A stretch of DNA of 64,000 nucleotides, taken from NCBI RefSeq assembly GCF_002906155.1, contig NZ_MUJK01000001.1, positions 124,001 to 188,000 on the forward strand, in the 5' to 3' direction. Source of the DNA: Pseudomonas laurylsulfativorans (GTDB lineage Bacteria > Pseudomonadota > Gammaproteobacteria > Pseudomonadales > Pseudomonadaceae). Below are positions 56,217 through 64,000 of the stretch, in pieces. The notes below the pieces were generated by a model. It saw nothing but the letters and a program-made list of their open reading frames with translations. It was not told the origin of the DNA and searched no databases. The translations under genes were made by a program, and so were the position numbers. How positions within the stretch are numbered: the stretch's first letter is position 1; each line of letters opens with the position of its first letter.

Positions 56217-57431
56217 CTACAGACCACTGAACATACTGATGATCACGGCGTTGACCAGGTCAATGAAAAAGCCACATACCAATGGCACGATCAGGAAGGC
56301 CTGGTGCGCCGCACCGTACTTTTGCGTCACGGTCGACATGTTGACGATGGCCGTCGCGGTGGACCCGAGGGCAATCCCGCCGAATCCCGAAGCAATCACA
56401 CTGGCTTCGTAATCGCGCCCCATCAAGCGAAACACCACAAAATACGTATAGGCGACCGTCAGCAGAATTTGCAGGGTCAATGCGCACAGAATGAACATCA
56501 AGGCGCCGCTCAGTTGCCATAGCTGAAGCCCCATCAGCGCCATGGTCAAAAACATGCCCAGGCAGATATCGGAGATCAGCGACAGGCCCTGGCTGGCACC
56601 GCTCCAGGTTTTCAGTCGTTGATCACCCACAAAGGCGAGAACGAGGTGGTGAATGACGATGCCCGCGAACAGGCAACTGACAAATTTGGGCAGGGTGACG
56701 CCGGCATCGACCAGCAGCAGGTTGAGCCCATAGCCGGCCATCAGGGTCAGGTTGAGCCACATCCAGGCCCAGAGCACGTCGTAGTAATCCAGTGGCTTGC
56801 TCGGTTGCTGGTCGAGAATGCCGACTTCCAGCGCCGCATCCCCGGACGTCGAGAGCTGATAACGCTGTATCAGTCGGTTGGCGATCGGGCCGCCGATGAC
56901 GCAAGCGGCAATCAGGCCGACGGTGTTGCTGGCGATGCCCAGTTCGTGTGCGTTACTGATTCCCAGCTTATCGACGAACAGCGGTGCCCAGGCCAGGGTC
57001 GTGCCCACCCCACCCGTGAGGGAAATGGATCCCACCATCAAGCCCGCCTTGGGATCAAGCCCAAACGCCTGGGCCACACCCATGCCCAGCGAGTTCTGCA
57101 GGAGAATGAATACAGCGGCGAGCAACAGCAGGATCAGCAGCGGGCGCCCACCCTTGAGCAGTTGGCGCATGTCCGATTTCAAGCCGATGCCGGCAAAGAA
57201 ATAGAGCAGCAGGGTGTCGCGAACCTGCAGATCGAATTCGATCTGGATATTCAGACCGAAGTAAAGCAAGGACGTCACCGCCGCACAGACGAAGCCGCCG
57301 ACGACCGACTCGGGGATACAGTATTGACGTAGAAAGGTGTTGTGCTGGACGAGGGTCTTGCCGAGGAAAAGCAGGAGGATGGCGAGTGTAAAACTCACGA
57401 GGCCGTGAACCTGGAAGAGCTGTGAAGTCAT
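56217..57431 (-). CDS. gltS: Sodium/glutamate symporter GltS
   Basis: This 404-residue membrane protein has about ten helices and the two inverted hairpin regions typical of GltS: GSISLTGGVGTTLAWAPLF and IASGFGGIALGSTATAIVNM. It imports glutamate with sodium. The start at ATG 57431 has AGGTAGG upstream. It is single, with no regulator next to it. Confidence 0.95.
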   Translation of the reverse strand: MTSQLFQVHGLVSFTLAILLLFLGKTLVQHNTFLRQYCIPESVVGGFVCAAVTSLLYFGLNIQIEFDLQVRDTLLLYFFAGIGLKSDMRQLLKGGRPLLILLLLAAVFILLQNSLGMGVAQAFGLDPKAGLMVGSISLTGGVGTTLAWAPLFVDKLGISNAHELGIASNTVGLIAACVIGGPIANRLIQRYQLSTSGDAALEVGILDQQPSKPLDYYDVLWAWMWLNLTLMAGYGLNLLLVDAGVTLPKFVSCLFAGIVIHHLVLAFVGDQRLKTWSGASQGLSLISDICLGMFLTMALMGLQLWQLSGALMFILCALTLQILLTVAYTYFVVFRLMGRDYEASVIASGFGGIALGSTATAIVNMSTVTQKYGAAHQAFLIVPLVCGFFIDLVNAVIISMFSGL

Positions 57432-57666
57432 TTAAGGCCTACCTAAAAACTGAAAAATCATTATCAGGATTCGGCGATTCGATGTTTAGACCTGTATCAA
57501 TGAACGGTCGATATCGTAAATGCCAGCCTTGCTTGCCCAAGTCGATTCACAACTACTCGATGTGTCTGTGCGCCAAGAGTGAGGACAGCCTAGCCTAAAT
57601 GGGAAAATCCATCCGCGTAGGCACAGGCCGCCATCACGCTCCCGATGGCCAATCAAACCGCTGACT

Positions 57667-58227
57667 TTAGCGCTTGATCAGGGAAATCTTGGTTCCCTCG
57701 ATGCTGACCCCCGCCATCAACCCTTGCTGGTCGAAGATGAACGCGTACGCATCGTCTTTCAGCGTCGAACTGGAGAGGTTCTTCGCAATCCCCTCGTCCA
57801 CTACAACAACCGTTGGCCCCACACCGATTTCCCAGCCCTTGGTTTCGGCTACATATTTCACGGCTTTATCGGTCATCAGAAAAACCACATAGCCGTACGA
57901 TTGGGCGCCTGCCTGGAGCCCCCATGATCCGCTGACGGAGTTGTAGTAATTCTCGACTTTCGTGCCTTTCATTAAAACGCCTTCACCGTAGCTGCCGCCG
58001 AATACAAGACCTGCTTTGATGATTTTCGGAAAAATGAGCACAGCCTTGGCTTTGTGCGAGATGGTTTCGGAAAAAGGGTTGGTCTTGTAGAGCGTTTGCA
58101 AAGCTTGTCGAGCGTCGGCATTCAGGTCCTCGGCGGTGGCTGCTCCGGCATTGTTCAGGAAACCTGCTGATGCCAGTGTTGCTGTTGCGAGGAAGAACGA
58201 GAGGAAGAACCGCATTGATTGAGTCAT
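57667..58227 (-). CDS. SYLF/YSC84-domain exported protein
   Basis: This 186-residue protein has a signal peptide (RFFLSFFLATATLASAGFLN) and the SYLF lipid-binding fold: HKAKAVLIFPKIIKAGLVFG, SYGEGVLMKGTKVENYYNSV, SGSWGLQAGAQSYGYVVFLM and the ending DQQGLMAGVSIEGTKISLI. Homologues bind phosphoinositides in eukaryotes; in bacteria they are envelope proteins (BPSL1445-like) of unknown role. GGAG precedes ATG 58227. Confidence 0.9.
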   Translation of the reverse strand: MTQSMRFFLSFFLATATLASAGFLNNAGAATAEDLNADARQALQTLYKTNPFSETISHKAKAVLIFPKIIKAGLVFGGSYGEGVLMKGTKVENYYNSVSGSWGLQAGAQSYGYVVFLMTDKAVKYVAETKGWEIGVGPTVVVVDEGIAKNLSSSTLKDDAYAFIFDQQGLMAGVSIEGTKISLIKR

Positions 58228-58538
58228 TTGCGTACTCCGCTAAGGGAGCATGGGATGAGAGCAGCGGTAAGCCCCTGCGTCAGGCAGGAACTGAACCCAC
58301 TGAGGTTATCCGGCGCGCCCTGAAATGTGAGAAATGCAAGCATCGTTTGTGAATGAAGCGGGTCTGCGGCCTTGAAGGCCCAAGGCCACTGATCATTTGC
58401 GATGCCATCAGCTGTTATGACCTCTGCGTGATGGCCGGGTTCATTGTCAGTTCTGAGAGTTGCAGGCCCCTGCATTGCGGCGGCTGCACGCCACACGATG
58501 CGCTTGGCAAGGTTCCACAATACTCATGGTGCAGGCAA
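58228..58538. other. Non-coding region
   Basis: About 310 bases separate the SYLF gene from the end of the acyltransferase gene. The minus-strand open frame 58224-58520 has no ribosome binding site or motif and I reject it. The promoter of the SYLF gene should be here; none is clear. Confidence 0.45.
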
Positions 58539-59609
58539 TCAGTCGGCTTTCGTAACCGATTCGGTCGAAACCCGGTTGCCAAGGAGGCGCTGGAGCAAAG
58601 CACGAAGACGCGTAGACATGGGTTTTTCGATGAGCTGATTCACCGCGTAAGCAGCGGCCAGAAGCAGCACGATGACACCCCAGAAGAGCAAGTGAACGTT
58701 GACCTTGTCGTATAGCAGGTTGAACGTCATGAAGCCTATGAATTGGTGCAGGAGGTAGAGCGGGTAAGTCAGCGCCCCGAGCGTTGTCCAGTTTGTCCGG
58801 CCAAAGAATCCGGTGTTGCGAGTAGCGCTGAGCAACATTGCAACGAAGCAGCTCGTAACGATCGCAATGACCACGAGTGGATCTACTTCCAGCTTGAAAA
58901 CACCGGTCAATACGCTGGCTTGCTTCAACGCTTGATACATCGCCAAGGCAAAAGAAAGAGCGATAGTCGCGGTACGGATGATGGAAAATCCATTTTTCCA
59001 GACCATGAACATTGAAGCGCCCGCAATGAAGAAAGCTGCATATTCGGAAATCAAATACACAGACAGCTTGTCAGTCCCCCATAGGGCAGTCTTCGCTGTA
59101 TAGGCGAGCCAGGCAATCATGAAATATTCTGCATTTCGCATCTGTTTAAATGCCAACAGAATGGCAATCAAAAGATAAAAGCGAATTTCGATGAAAATTG
59201 ACCAGTAGGCGCCATCGATAGATGGGACTTTCATGAACTCGCTGAACATGGTCATGTTGGCGAGATACTGAGTGAAGGTGGCCGAAAAGCGTCCATTACC
59301 CATTAACAGGATGGCAATAAATGTAATGGTGCAGCACGCCCAGAATGCAGGGTAGAGCCGGACGATCCGGGATATTGCGAACGACTTCAGGTTCGCATTT
59401 GAAGCCGTCATGAATATCACAAAGCCGCTTATCATAAAAAACAGCTGAACACCAAGATACCCATACTTTGCGGCTGGGACTATCCAAGGGTAAGACATAA
59501 CAGACAGATCGTCGTAGGCATGTCCCCGAAAAGAATAGTGAAAGAACAGGACGGCAATTGCTGCGAGGAACCGAAGTAAATCGATTTCGTTTATGCGGTC
59601 TTTAGTCAT
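58539..59609 (-). CDS. Acyltransferase family 3 membrane protein (OafA-like)
   Basis: This 356-residue protein has about ten membrane helices and the family 3 motifs INEIDLLRFLAAIAVLFFHY (Asp-Leu-Leu-Arg and the essential His), YGYLGVQLFFMISGFVIF, SRIVRLYPAFWACC and GAYWSIFIEIRFYLLI. Such enzymes O-acetylate lipopolysaccharide, exopolysaccharide or antibiotics in the periplasm. The gene is visibly AT-richer than its surroundings and stands alone, which suggests acquisition by transfer. ATG 59609 has no good ribosome binding site; a TTG at 59621 is an alternative. Confidence 0.9.
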   Translation of the reverse strand: MTKDRINEIDLLRFLAAIAVLFFHYSFRGHAYDDLSVMSYPWIVPAAKYGYLGVQLFFMISGFVIFMTASNANLKSFAISRIVRLYPAFWACCTITFIAILLMGNGRFSATFTQYLANMTMFSEFMKVPSIDGAYWSIFIEIRFYLLIAILLAFKQMRNAEYFMIAWLAYTAKTALWGTDKLSVYLISEYAAFFIAGASMFMVWKNGFSIIRTATIALSFALAMYQALKQASVLTGVFKLEVDPLVVIAIVTSCFVAMLLSATRNTGFFGRTNWTTLGALTYPLYLLHQFIGFMTFNLLYDKVNVHLLFWGVIVLLLAAAYAVNQLIEKPMSTRLRALLQRLLGNRVSTESVTKAD

Positions 59610-60075
59610 GGTTACAGCCAATTGGATGACCCTGGTGTGTGATGATTATTTTTGTTGTCAGGCGGGTATCCTACCGCCAGACCCAGTGAAAGCGAAGCCA
59701 AGCCTGTTGCGGTTATGGACCCGAGGTGAATCCCGGGTCGACCGGGTCGCCATGGCCTGGACCCTCTGCAGCGAGTGAACGATGGCAAGACTCGCTGGGC
59801 CGTTCGACAGGACGTTCGCAGCTTTTTACTGGTGGAATCGAACTGTTTTTGCACTTTTATAAAGCGCCATGCGTACCAACGTGCACCAGCCGGAAGCGCC
59901 GCAAAGCGCTTTCGCCTTGGTAGCTCCGGCGTCTCGAATGGTTGTCCTCGTCCATTCGCCTTCCCTGGAAGTCGGCTCACACTTGCCGAAACGCGCCTGG
60001 ACCGCAGTCGCCGCGACAATCCCCCTGGCCCAAGAGTCAGTGTTTGCAGAGAGTTGAAGTCTCTCTGTGGCTGGC
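59610..60075. other. Non-coding region upstream of the nirB promoter
   Basis: No gene is supported here. It holds the promoter of the leftward acyltransferase and the upstream control region of nirB. A half-site GTGCACCA lies near 59880, compatible with one arm of an NtrC site (GCACC-N-GGTGC), but the second arm is not convincing. Confidence 0.45.
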
Positions 60076-60091
60076 TGGCACAAAGGCTGCA
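60076..60091 (+). promoter_or_regulatory. Sigma-54 promoter of nirB
   Basis: TGGCACAAAGGCTGCA matches the sigma-54 consensus TGGCAC-N5-TTGCA with one mismatch and has the invariant GG and GC exactly ten bases apart (60077-60078 and 60089-60090). Transcription would begin near 60102, giving a leader of about 200 bases. It fits control of nitrate/nitrite assimilation by NtrC under nitrogen limitation. Confidence 0.8.
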
Positions 60092-60145
60092 AGGCTGACA
60101 TCAGGTCCACCTGGAACGCATTCGAGTGGACAGCCCCCTCGGTCA

Positions 60146-60206
60146 ACGACGATCGATTGGCCGAACAGGTCGTGGGCAGTATCGGTGGATCAGGCATAGC
60201 TGCCTG
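60146..60206 (+). ncRNA. Two-hairpin ANTAR-type leader RNA of nirB
   Basis: Two stem-loops with six-base loops follow each other. P1 (60146-60173) has stem ACGAC/GTCGT, an internal loop, TCG/CGA and hexaloop ATTGGC. P2 (60191-60206) has stem CAGGC/GCCTG and hexaloop ATAGCT. Both loops have A at position 1 and G at position 4, the hallmark of RNAs bound by ANTAR antiterminators such as NasR and NasT. The linker is 17 bases, and a terminator lies 30 bases downstream. In nitrate-assimilation operons such leaders let nitrate or nitrite release termination through NasS/NasT. The P1 stem is imperfect. Confidence 0.75.
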
Positions 60207-60235
60207 GTTTCAACACCGCAAAAGAACAGGCAAAG

Positions 60236-60271
60236 ACGCCTGGAACCGAAAGGTTTCAGGCGTTTTTTTTT
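60236..60271 (+). terminator. Leader terminator (attenuator) before nirB
   Basis: A 12-bp stem (ACGCCTGGAACC, loop GAAA, GGTTTCAGGCGT; one G-U pair) is followed by nine Ts. It ends 40 bases before the nirB start codon and no gene ends upstream on this strand, so it must act inside the nirB leader as a regulated attenuator. Confidence 0.88.
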
Positions 60272-60310
60272 GCTTTTAAAACCGTGATTGGCTCGGGCTG
60301 GGTGCTTTCT

Positions 60311-62872
60311 ATGAATTCCAATGTTGCCACGTTGAACAAGATGCAAACGCTGATCGTGATCGGTAATGGCATGGTCGGACATCATTGTGTCGAACAACTG
60401 ATCGAGCGGGGAGCGCTTGAGCATTACCGGCTGCACGTCTTCAGTGAGGAGCCGATGCGCGCCTATGACCGTGTGCATCTTTCCGAGTACTTCTCCGGTC
60501 GTGATGCCGAGTCGCTGGCGCTGTCCGATGCGTCGCTTTACCAGACGCCCGGCGTTACGCTGCATTTGGGTGTGCCGGTGTTGGAAATCGACCGCGTCCG
60601 TCGCCAGGTGGTCACCTCGCAAGGTTGTGTCACGTATGACAAATTGGTCCTGGCCACTGGTTCTTATCCGTTTGTTCCGCCAATCGAAGGCGCCGAAGGT
60701 GAATCGCGGCTGGTCTATCGCACCCTGGAAGACCTCGATGCCATTCGAGCTGCGGCGGTTAATGCCCGGCGCGGTGTGGTGGTCGGCGGTGGCTTGTTGG
60801 GCCTGGAGGCCGCGAACGCGTTGAAGAGCCTGGGCCTTGAAGCCCACGTGGTGGAATTCGCGCCGCGCTTGATGCCGGTACAACTCGATGACCTCGGTGG
60901 CCAGGCGCTCAAGGCGCAGATCGAACGATTGGGCGTCGGGGTACACCTGTCCCGCGCCACGCAATCGATCAGTGCGGGCGAGCAGTACCGCTATCGCATG
61001 AACTTCGCCAATGACGAATTCCTCGAAACCGACCTGATCGTGTTTTCCGCTGGTATCCGCGCTCAAGACGCGCTGGCTCGTCTATGCGCGCTGGAGATCG
61101 GTCCGCGCGGTGGCGTGGTGATCGACGACACGTGCCTGAGTTGCGACCCGAACATCTACGCCATCGGCGAATGCGCTTCATGGAACGGCAGCCTGTTTGG
61201 CCTGGTCGCGCCGGGCTACCAGATGGCGCGCAGCGTCGCGGCCCGTCTGTGCAACGAAGTCGCCGAACCGTTCACCGGTGCCGACATGTCGACCAAGCTC
61301 AAGCTGCTGGGGGTGGATGTCGGCTCCATCGGCGACGCCCACGGCAATACCCCGGGCGCGCGCAGCTATCAATTCATCGACGAAACCAGCGCCAGCTATC
61401 GCCGCCTGGTGGTGGATGCAAGTGGCAAACACGTCCTCGGTGCAGTGCTGGTCGGTGACAACAGCTATTACGACACCTTGCTGCAGTACATGCAGAACGG
61501 CATCGCCTTGCCAGCAGAACCCGCCAGCCTGATTCTGCCGTCCACTGAAGGCGCGCCGAGCTTGGGCCCGGGTGCGCTGCCCGAGTCGGCCACGGTGTGC
61601 TCATGTCATAACGTCACCAAGGGCTCCATTTGTTCGGCCATCGACGGCGGCTGCACCGACCTGGGTCAGCTCAAGTCGCAGACCAAGGCTTGCACCGGCT
61701 GCGGCGGTTGCGCCGGCTTGCTCAAGCAAGTGTTCGAGCATGAGTTGATTGCCCGTGGCGTCAGTGTCGACAAGAGCCTGTGCGAACACTTTGCCTATAC
61801 CCGTCAGGAGCTTTATGCGCTGGTACGGGTAGAGGGAATAATCACCTTCGACGAACTGTTGGCCAAACATGGCCGTGGCCACACCGGTTGCGACGTCTGC
61901 AAACCGGCGGTGGGCTCGATCCTCGCCTCGTGCTGGAATCAGCCGATCATGGACACGTCGTTGGTGCCGTTGCAGGACACCAACGACACCTTCATGGCCA
62001 ACATGCAGAAAAACGGCACCTATTCGGTGGTGCCGCGCATTCCCGGGGGCGAGATCACGGCTGACAAGCTGATTGCCATCGGCGTGGTGGCGAAGAAATA
62101 CGACCTCTACACCAAAATCACCGGCGGCCAGCGCATCGACCTGTTCGGCGCTCAGTTGCATCAGTTGCCGGACATCTGGGCCGAGCTGATTGCAGCGGGT
62201 TTCGAAACCGGGCACGCCTACGGCAAATCGACCCGGACGGTGAAGTCCTGCGTCGGCAGCACCTGGTGCCGTTACGGCGTACAGGACAGCGTGCAAATGG
62301 CGTTGACCCTCGAGGATCGCTACAAGGGCCTGCGTTCGCCGCACAAGCTCAAGTTCGCGGTCTCCGGTTGCACCCGTGAGTGCGCCGAGGCACAGAGCAA
62401 AGACGTGGGCGTGATCGCCACCGAGAAAGGCTGGAACCTCTATGTGTGCGGTAACGGCGGCATGCGCCCGCGCCACGCCGAGTTGTTCGCCACCGACCTC
62501 GATGACTCCACCCTGATTCGTTACATCGACCGTTTCCTGATGTTCTACATCCGCACCGCCGACAAGTTGCAGCGCACCTCGGTCTGGCGCGAGAGCCTGG
62601 AGGGCGGCCTGGATTACCTCAAGGACGTGGTCATCCACGACAGCCTGGGGCTTGGCTTTGAACTCGAATCGCAGATGCAACTGGTGGTCAACCGTTACGA
62701 ATGCGAATGGGCCAACGCCCTTAAAGACCCGGAAAAACTCAAGCGCTTCCGCACCTTCGTCAACGATCAACGCCCGGACCCGGACATCCATTTTGTCCAG
62801 GAACGCGGTCAGCGCCGGCCGATCATGGCCGCTGAACTCCACCTTATCCCTGTCATTGAGGAGATTGCCTGA
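60311..62872 (+). CDS. nirB: Assimilatory nitrite reductase, large subunit
   Basis: This 853-residue cytoplasmic enzyme reduces nitrite to ammonium with NADH. Domains in order: FAD and NAD binding (MQTLIVIGNGMVGHHCVEQL; GVVVGGGLLGLEAANALKSL), two BFD-like [2Fe-2S] segments (cysteines near 430, 432, 461, 464, 467; then GHTGCDVC), the ferredoxin-like nitrite-binding domain and the sirohaem/[4Fe-4S] site with Cys647, Cys653, Cys687 and Cys691 (CVGSTWC and CTREC). ATG 60311 was chosen because MNSNVATLNKMQTL matches family starts; the GTG-type extension to 60284 would run into the terminator. Its stop overlaps the nirD start by one base. Expression is probably controlled by sigma-54/NtrC and the leader attenuator. 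Confidence 0.96.
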   Translation: MNSNVATLNKMQTLIVIGNGMVGHHCVEQLIERGALEHYRLHVFSEEPMRAYDRVHLSEYFSGRDAESLALSDASLYQTPGVTLHLGVPVLEIDRVRRQVVTSQGCVTYDKLVLATGSYPFVPPIEGAEGESRLVYRTLEDLDAIRAAAVNARRGVVVGGGLLGLEAANALKSLGLEAHVVEFAPRLMPVQLDDLGGQALKAQIERLGVGVHLSRATQSISAGEQYRYRMNFANDEFLETDLIVFSAGIRAQDALARLCALEIGPRGGVVIDDTCLSCDPNIYAIGECASWNGSLFGLVAPGYQMARSVAARLCNEVAEPFTGADMSTKLKLLGVDVGSIGDAHGNTPGARSYQFIDETSASYRRLVVDASGKHVLGAVLVGDNSYYDTLLQYMQNGIALPAEPASLILPSTEGAPSLGPGALPESATVCSCHNVTKGSICSAIDGGCTDLGQLKSQTKACTGCGGCAGLLKQVFEHELIARGVSVDKSLCEHFAYTRQELYALVRVEGIITFDELLAKHGRGHTGCDVCKPAVGSILASCWNQPIMDTSLVPLQDTNDTFMANMQKNGTYSVVPRIPGGEITADKLIAIGVVAKKYDLYTKITGGQRIDLFGAQLHQLPDIWAELIAAGFETGHAYGKSTRTVKSCVGSTWCRYGVQDSVQMALTLEDRYKGLRSPHKLKFAVSGCTRECAEAQSKDVGVIATEKGWNLYVCGNGGMRPRHAELFATDLDDSTLIRYIDRFLMFYIRTADKLQRTSVWRESLEGGLDYLKDVVIHDSLGLGFELESQMQLVVNRYECEWANALKDPEKLKRFRTFVNDQRPDPDIHFVQERGQRRPIMAAELHLIPVIEEIA

Positions 62873-63258
62873 TGAGCCAGTCCGATACTCAGCGAGCCTG
62901 TTCCAGTTCCTCCCGGGTCAATCCCGATGCCTGGCAAGCGGTGTGCAGCCAGGAGGATCTGGTCCGTAACTCTGGCGTCGTCGTCTGGCTCGACGGTGCA
63001 CAAGTGGCGCTGTTCTACCTGCCGGCTGCCGAAGGCAAGACCCTCTATGCCGTCGATAACCATGACCCGCAATCCGGGGCAAATGTCATCGGTCGCGGGC
63101 TGATCGGCAGCATCAAGGGCGATCTGGTGGTTGCCTCGCCACTCTACAAACAGCATTTCCGCCTTGAAGACGGCAGTTGCCTGGAATATCCGCAGCAGCG
63201 CCTGCGGGTCTGGCCGGTGCGCTTGAACGCAGGCCAGGTGGAAGTCGCGGTGGCTTGA
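62872..63258 (+). CDS. nirD: Assimilatory nitrite reductase, small subunit
   Basis: This 128-residue protein has the Rieske-like NirD fold but lacks the Cys/His ligands for a cluster, as expected for this subunit. Features are VWLDGAQVALFYLPAAEGKT, AVDNHDPQSGANVIGRGLIG and the closing YPQQRLRVWPVRLNAGQVEV. It stabilises or assists NirB. The TGATG overlap with nirB indicates coupled translation. Confidence 0.95.
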   Translation: MSQSDTQRACSSSSRVNPDAWQAVCSQEDLVRNSGVVVWLDGAQVALFYLPAAEGKTLYAVDNHDPQSGANVIGRGLIGSIKGDLVVASPLYKQHFRLEDGSCLEYPQQRLRVWPVRLNAGQVEVAVA

Positions 63259-63359
63259 CCCCATGGATTTCGCCGGGGGCTGAGCGCCCATTCAATTAAT
63301 GATTCATGCCAGGCTCCGGCGGAGTCGATGATCAATGACAAACAGTATCGGAGGCTCGC

Positions 63360-63800
63360 ATGAAAACAGCCGCACAACTGCTGCAGCTCAAGGCTGTGCA
63401 AAACCGACGGGTGCATAGCATCGCGCCGGACCAGATGGTGCTTGAAGCATTGAAGATGATGGCGGAAAAAAATGTCGGTGCTCTACCCGTCATGGAGCAG
63501 GGCCAGGTAATCGGCGTTATCAGCGAACGCGACTATGCGCGCAAGGTCGTTCTACAGGGGCGCTCTTCGGTCGGTACACCGGTCCGGGCCATCATGAGTG
63601 CGCCCGTCGTGACAGCCGACAGTCAGCAGAGCATTGAACGTTGCATGGCGGTCATGACCGACAGTCATCTGCGCCATCTACCGGTGGTGGAGGGCGACCA
63701 ACTGATTGGCCTGTTGTCGATTGGTGATCTGGTCAAGGAAGCCATCGTCGAGCAGGCCGAGCTGATCCGGCAACTGGAACACTACATTCGCGGACATTAA
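63360..63800 (+). CDS. CBS-domain protein
   Basis: This 146-residue protein is a tandem pair of CBS domains (about 15-65 and 78-130: VLEALKMMAEKNVGALPVME, IGVISERDYARKVVLQGRSS, ERCMAVMTDSHLRHLPVVEG, IGLLSIGDLVKEAI). Such stand-alone pairs bind adenine nucleotides or NAD and act as energy sensors. GGAGG stands before ATG 63360. It follows nirD by about 100 bases; no terminator is visible between them, so co-transcription is possible. Confidence 0.93.
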   Translation: MKTAAQLLQLKAVQNRRVHSIAPDQMVLEALKMMAEKNVGALPVMEQGQVIGVISERDYARKVVLQGRSSVGTPVRAIMSAPVVTADSQQSIERCMAVMTDSHLRHLPVVEGDQLIGLLSIGDLVKEAIVEQAELIRQLEHYIRGH

Positions 63801-63933
63801 AACGACCGGGGCAGGGTGGGCCGAGGGAACTACTGCCTTGACAAGCCGTTGGTGTTCTCATTCGTTCCCCCGTTGCCATGGACGATGAGGATGGCAGAAG
63901 TGGACCTAAATGCGGGTAGTCACCGTGTCAGGC

Positions 63934-64000
63934 TCAACCATGCGCCACCGGCTCCCCGGCACGGACAGCGGCTCCATTTGCCCACACCTCAAACCAGCAG
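63934..64000 (-). CDS. Possible C-terminal end of a leftward gene, cut by the window edge
   Basis: On the minus strand an open frame enters from the right edge and stops at 63934 (TGA). It reads CWFEVWANGAAVRAGEPVAHG, with a GC-rich third-position pattern like the neighbouring genes. Too little is present to name the protein, and chance cannot be excluded. Confidence 0.35.
   Translation of the reverse strand, partial: CWFEVWANGAAVRAGEPVAHG

Noticed and set aside
61601..62842. Minus-strand open frame (413 codons) inside nirB
   Set aside because: Antisense mirror of nirB; the opposite strand carries all conserved cysteines.

Overview
The window is chromosomal DNA of a fluorescent-group Pseudomonas or a very close relative. 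The evidence is the GC-rich coding sequence, a GbdR-type betaine regulator, the three-gene pntAA-pntAB-pntB transhydrogenase, an ArsR/ArsB/ArsC/ArsH operon, a REPIN of the GTAGGAGC type, a DUF1704 'QEGLA' protein and assimilatory nirBD behind a NasT/ANTAR-like leader. No rRNA, tRNA, prophage or CRISPR array is visible. It reads as accessory-rich chromosome: many small catabolic or defence operons, each with its own LysR, AraC, MarR or ArsR regulator.

Layout. 0.4-5.6 kb: a minus-strand operon with a TIM-barrel isomerase, an Fe(II)/2-oxoglutarate oxygenase, an amino-acid-type binding protein, a fused permease-ATPase and an SDR that lacks the catalytic Tyr and Lys; it looks like uptake and oxidation of an unknown amino-acid-like compound. 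6.2-9.2 kb: a large RTX protein with three 133-residue and five 82-residue tandem repeats. 9.2-13.7 kb: an orphan polyamine-type binding protein, an internally deleted insertion sequence with both ends intact, a PAS histidine kinase and a lytic transglycosylase. 14.4-21.4 kb: the pnt operon between two inverted GbdR-like paralogues, with a decayed second pntB tail beside it and an APC permease beyond. 21.9-25.9 kb: a DMT exporter, two LysR regulators and a second Fe(II)/2OG oxygenase. 26.0-29.7 kb: a betaine-type binding protein, glutathione-dependent formaldehyde dehydrogenase, a VOC protein and a TPR protein. 29.8-32.7 kb: arsenic resistance. 32.8-39.2 kb: GNAT, the DUF3300-DUF2950 pair, a DUF1704 metallopeptidase-like protein, and a LysR/SDR divergent pair. 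39.2-42.3 kb: a MarR-EmrA-EmrB efflux operon, then a REPIN. 42.6-53.8 kb: a TonB receptor, a Mut7-C protein, an adenosine-kinase-like protein, and a cluster of ChaC, epoxide hydrolase, FAD oxidoreductase, MAPEG protein and diiron protein, with a divergent AraC regulator and EthD and GNAT genes beyond. 53.8-59.6 kb: an M20 dipeptidase, a small lipoprotein, GltS, a SYLF protein and an AT-richer acyltransferase. 60.1-63.8 kb: a sigma-54 promoter, a two-hairpin leader, a terminator, nirBD and a CBS protein.

Best leads. (1) The 46-53 kb set combines a diiron oxidase, FAD oxidoreductase, MAPEG protein, epoxide hydrolase and gamma-glutamylcyclotransferase, which together look like an oxidation, epoxide and glutathione-processing pathway. 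(2) The 24-28.7 kb set combines an Fe(II)/2OG oxygenase, a quaternary-amine binding protein and formaldehyde dehydrogenase, which fits oxidative N-demethylation. (3) The nirB leader carries two hexaloop hairpins with A at position 1 and G at position 4, just ahead of a strong terminator. (4) The pnt locus carries a duplication scar.
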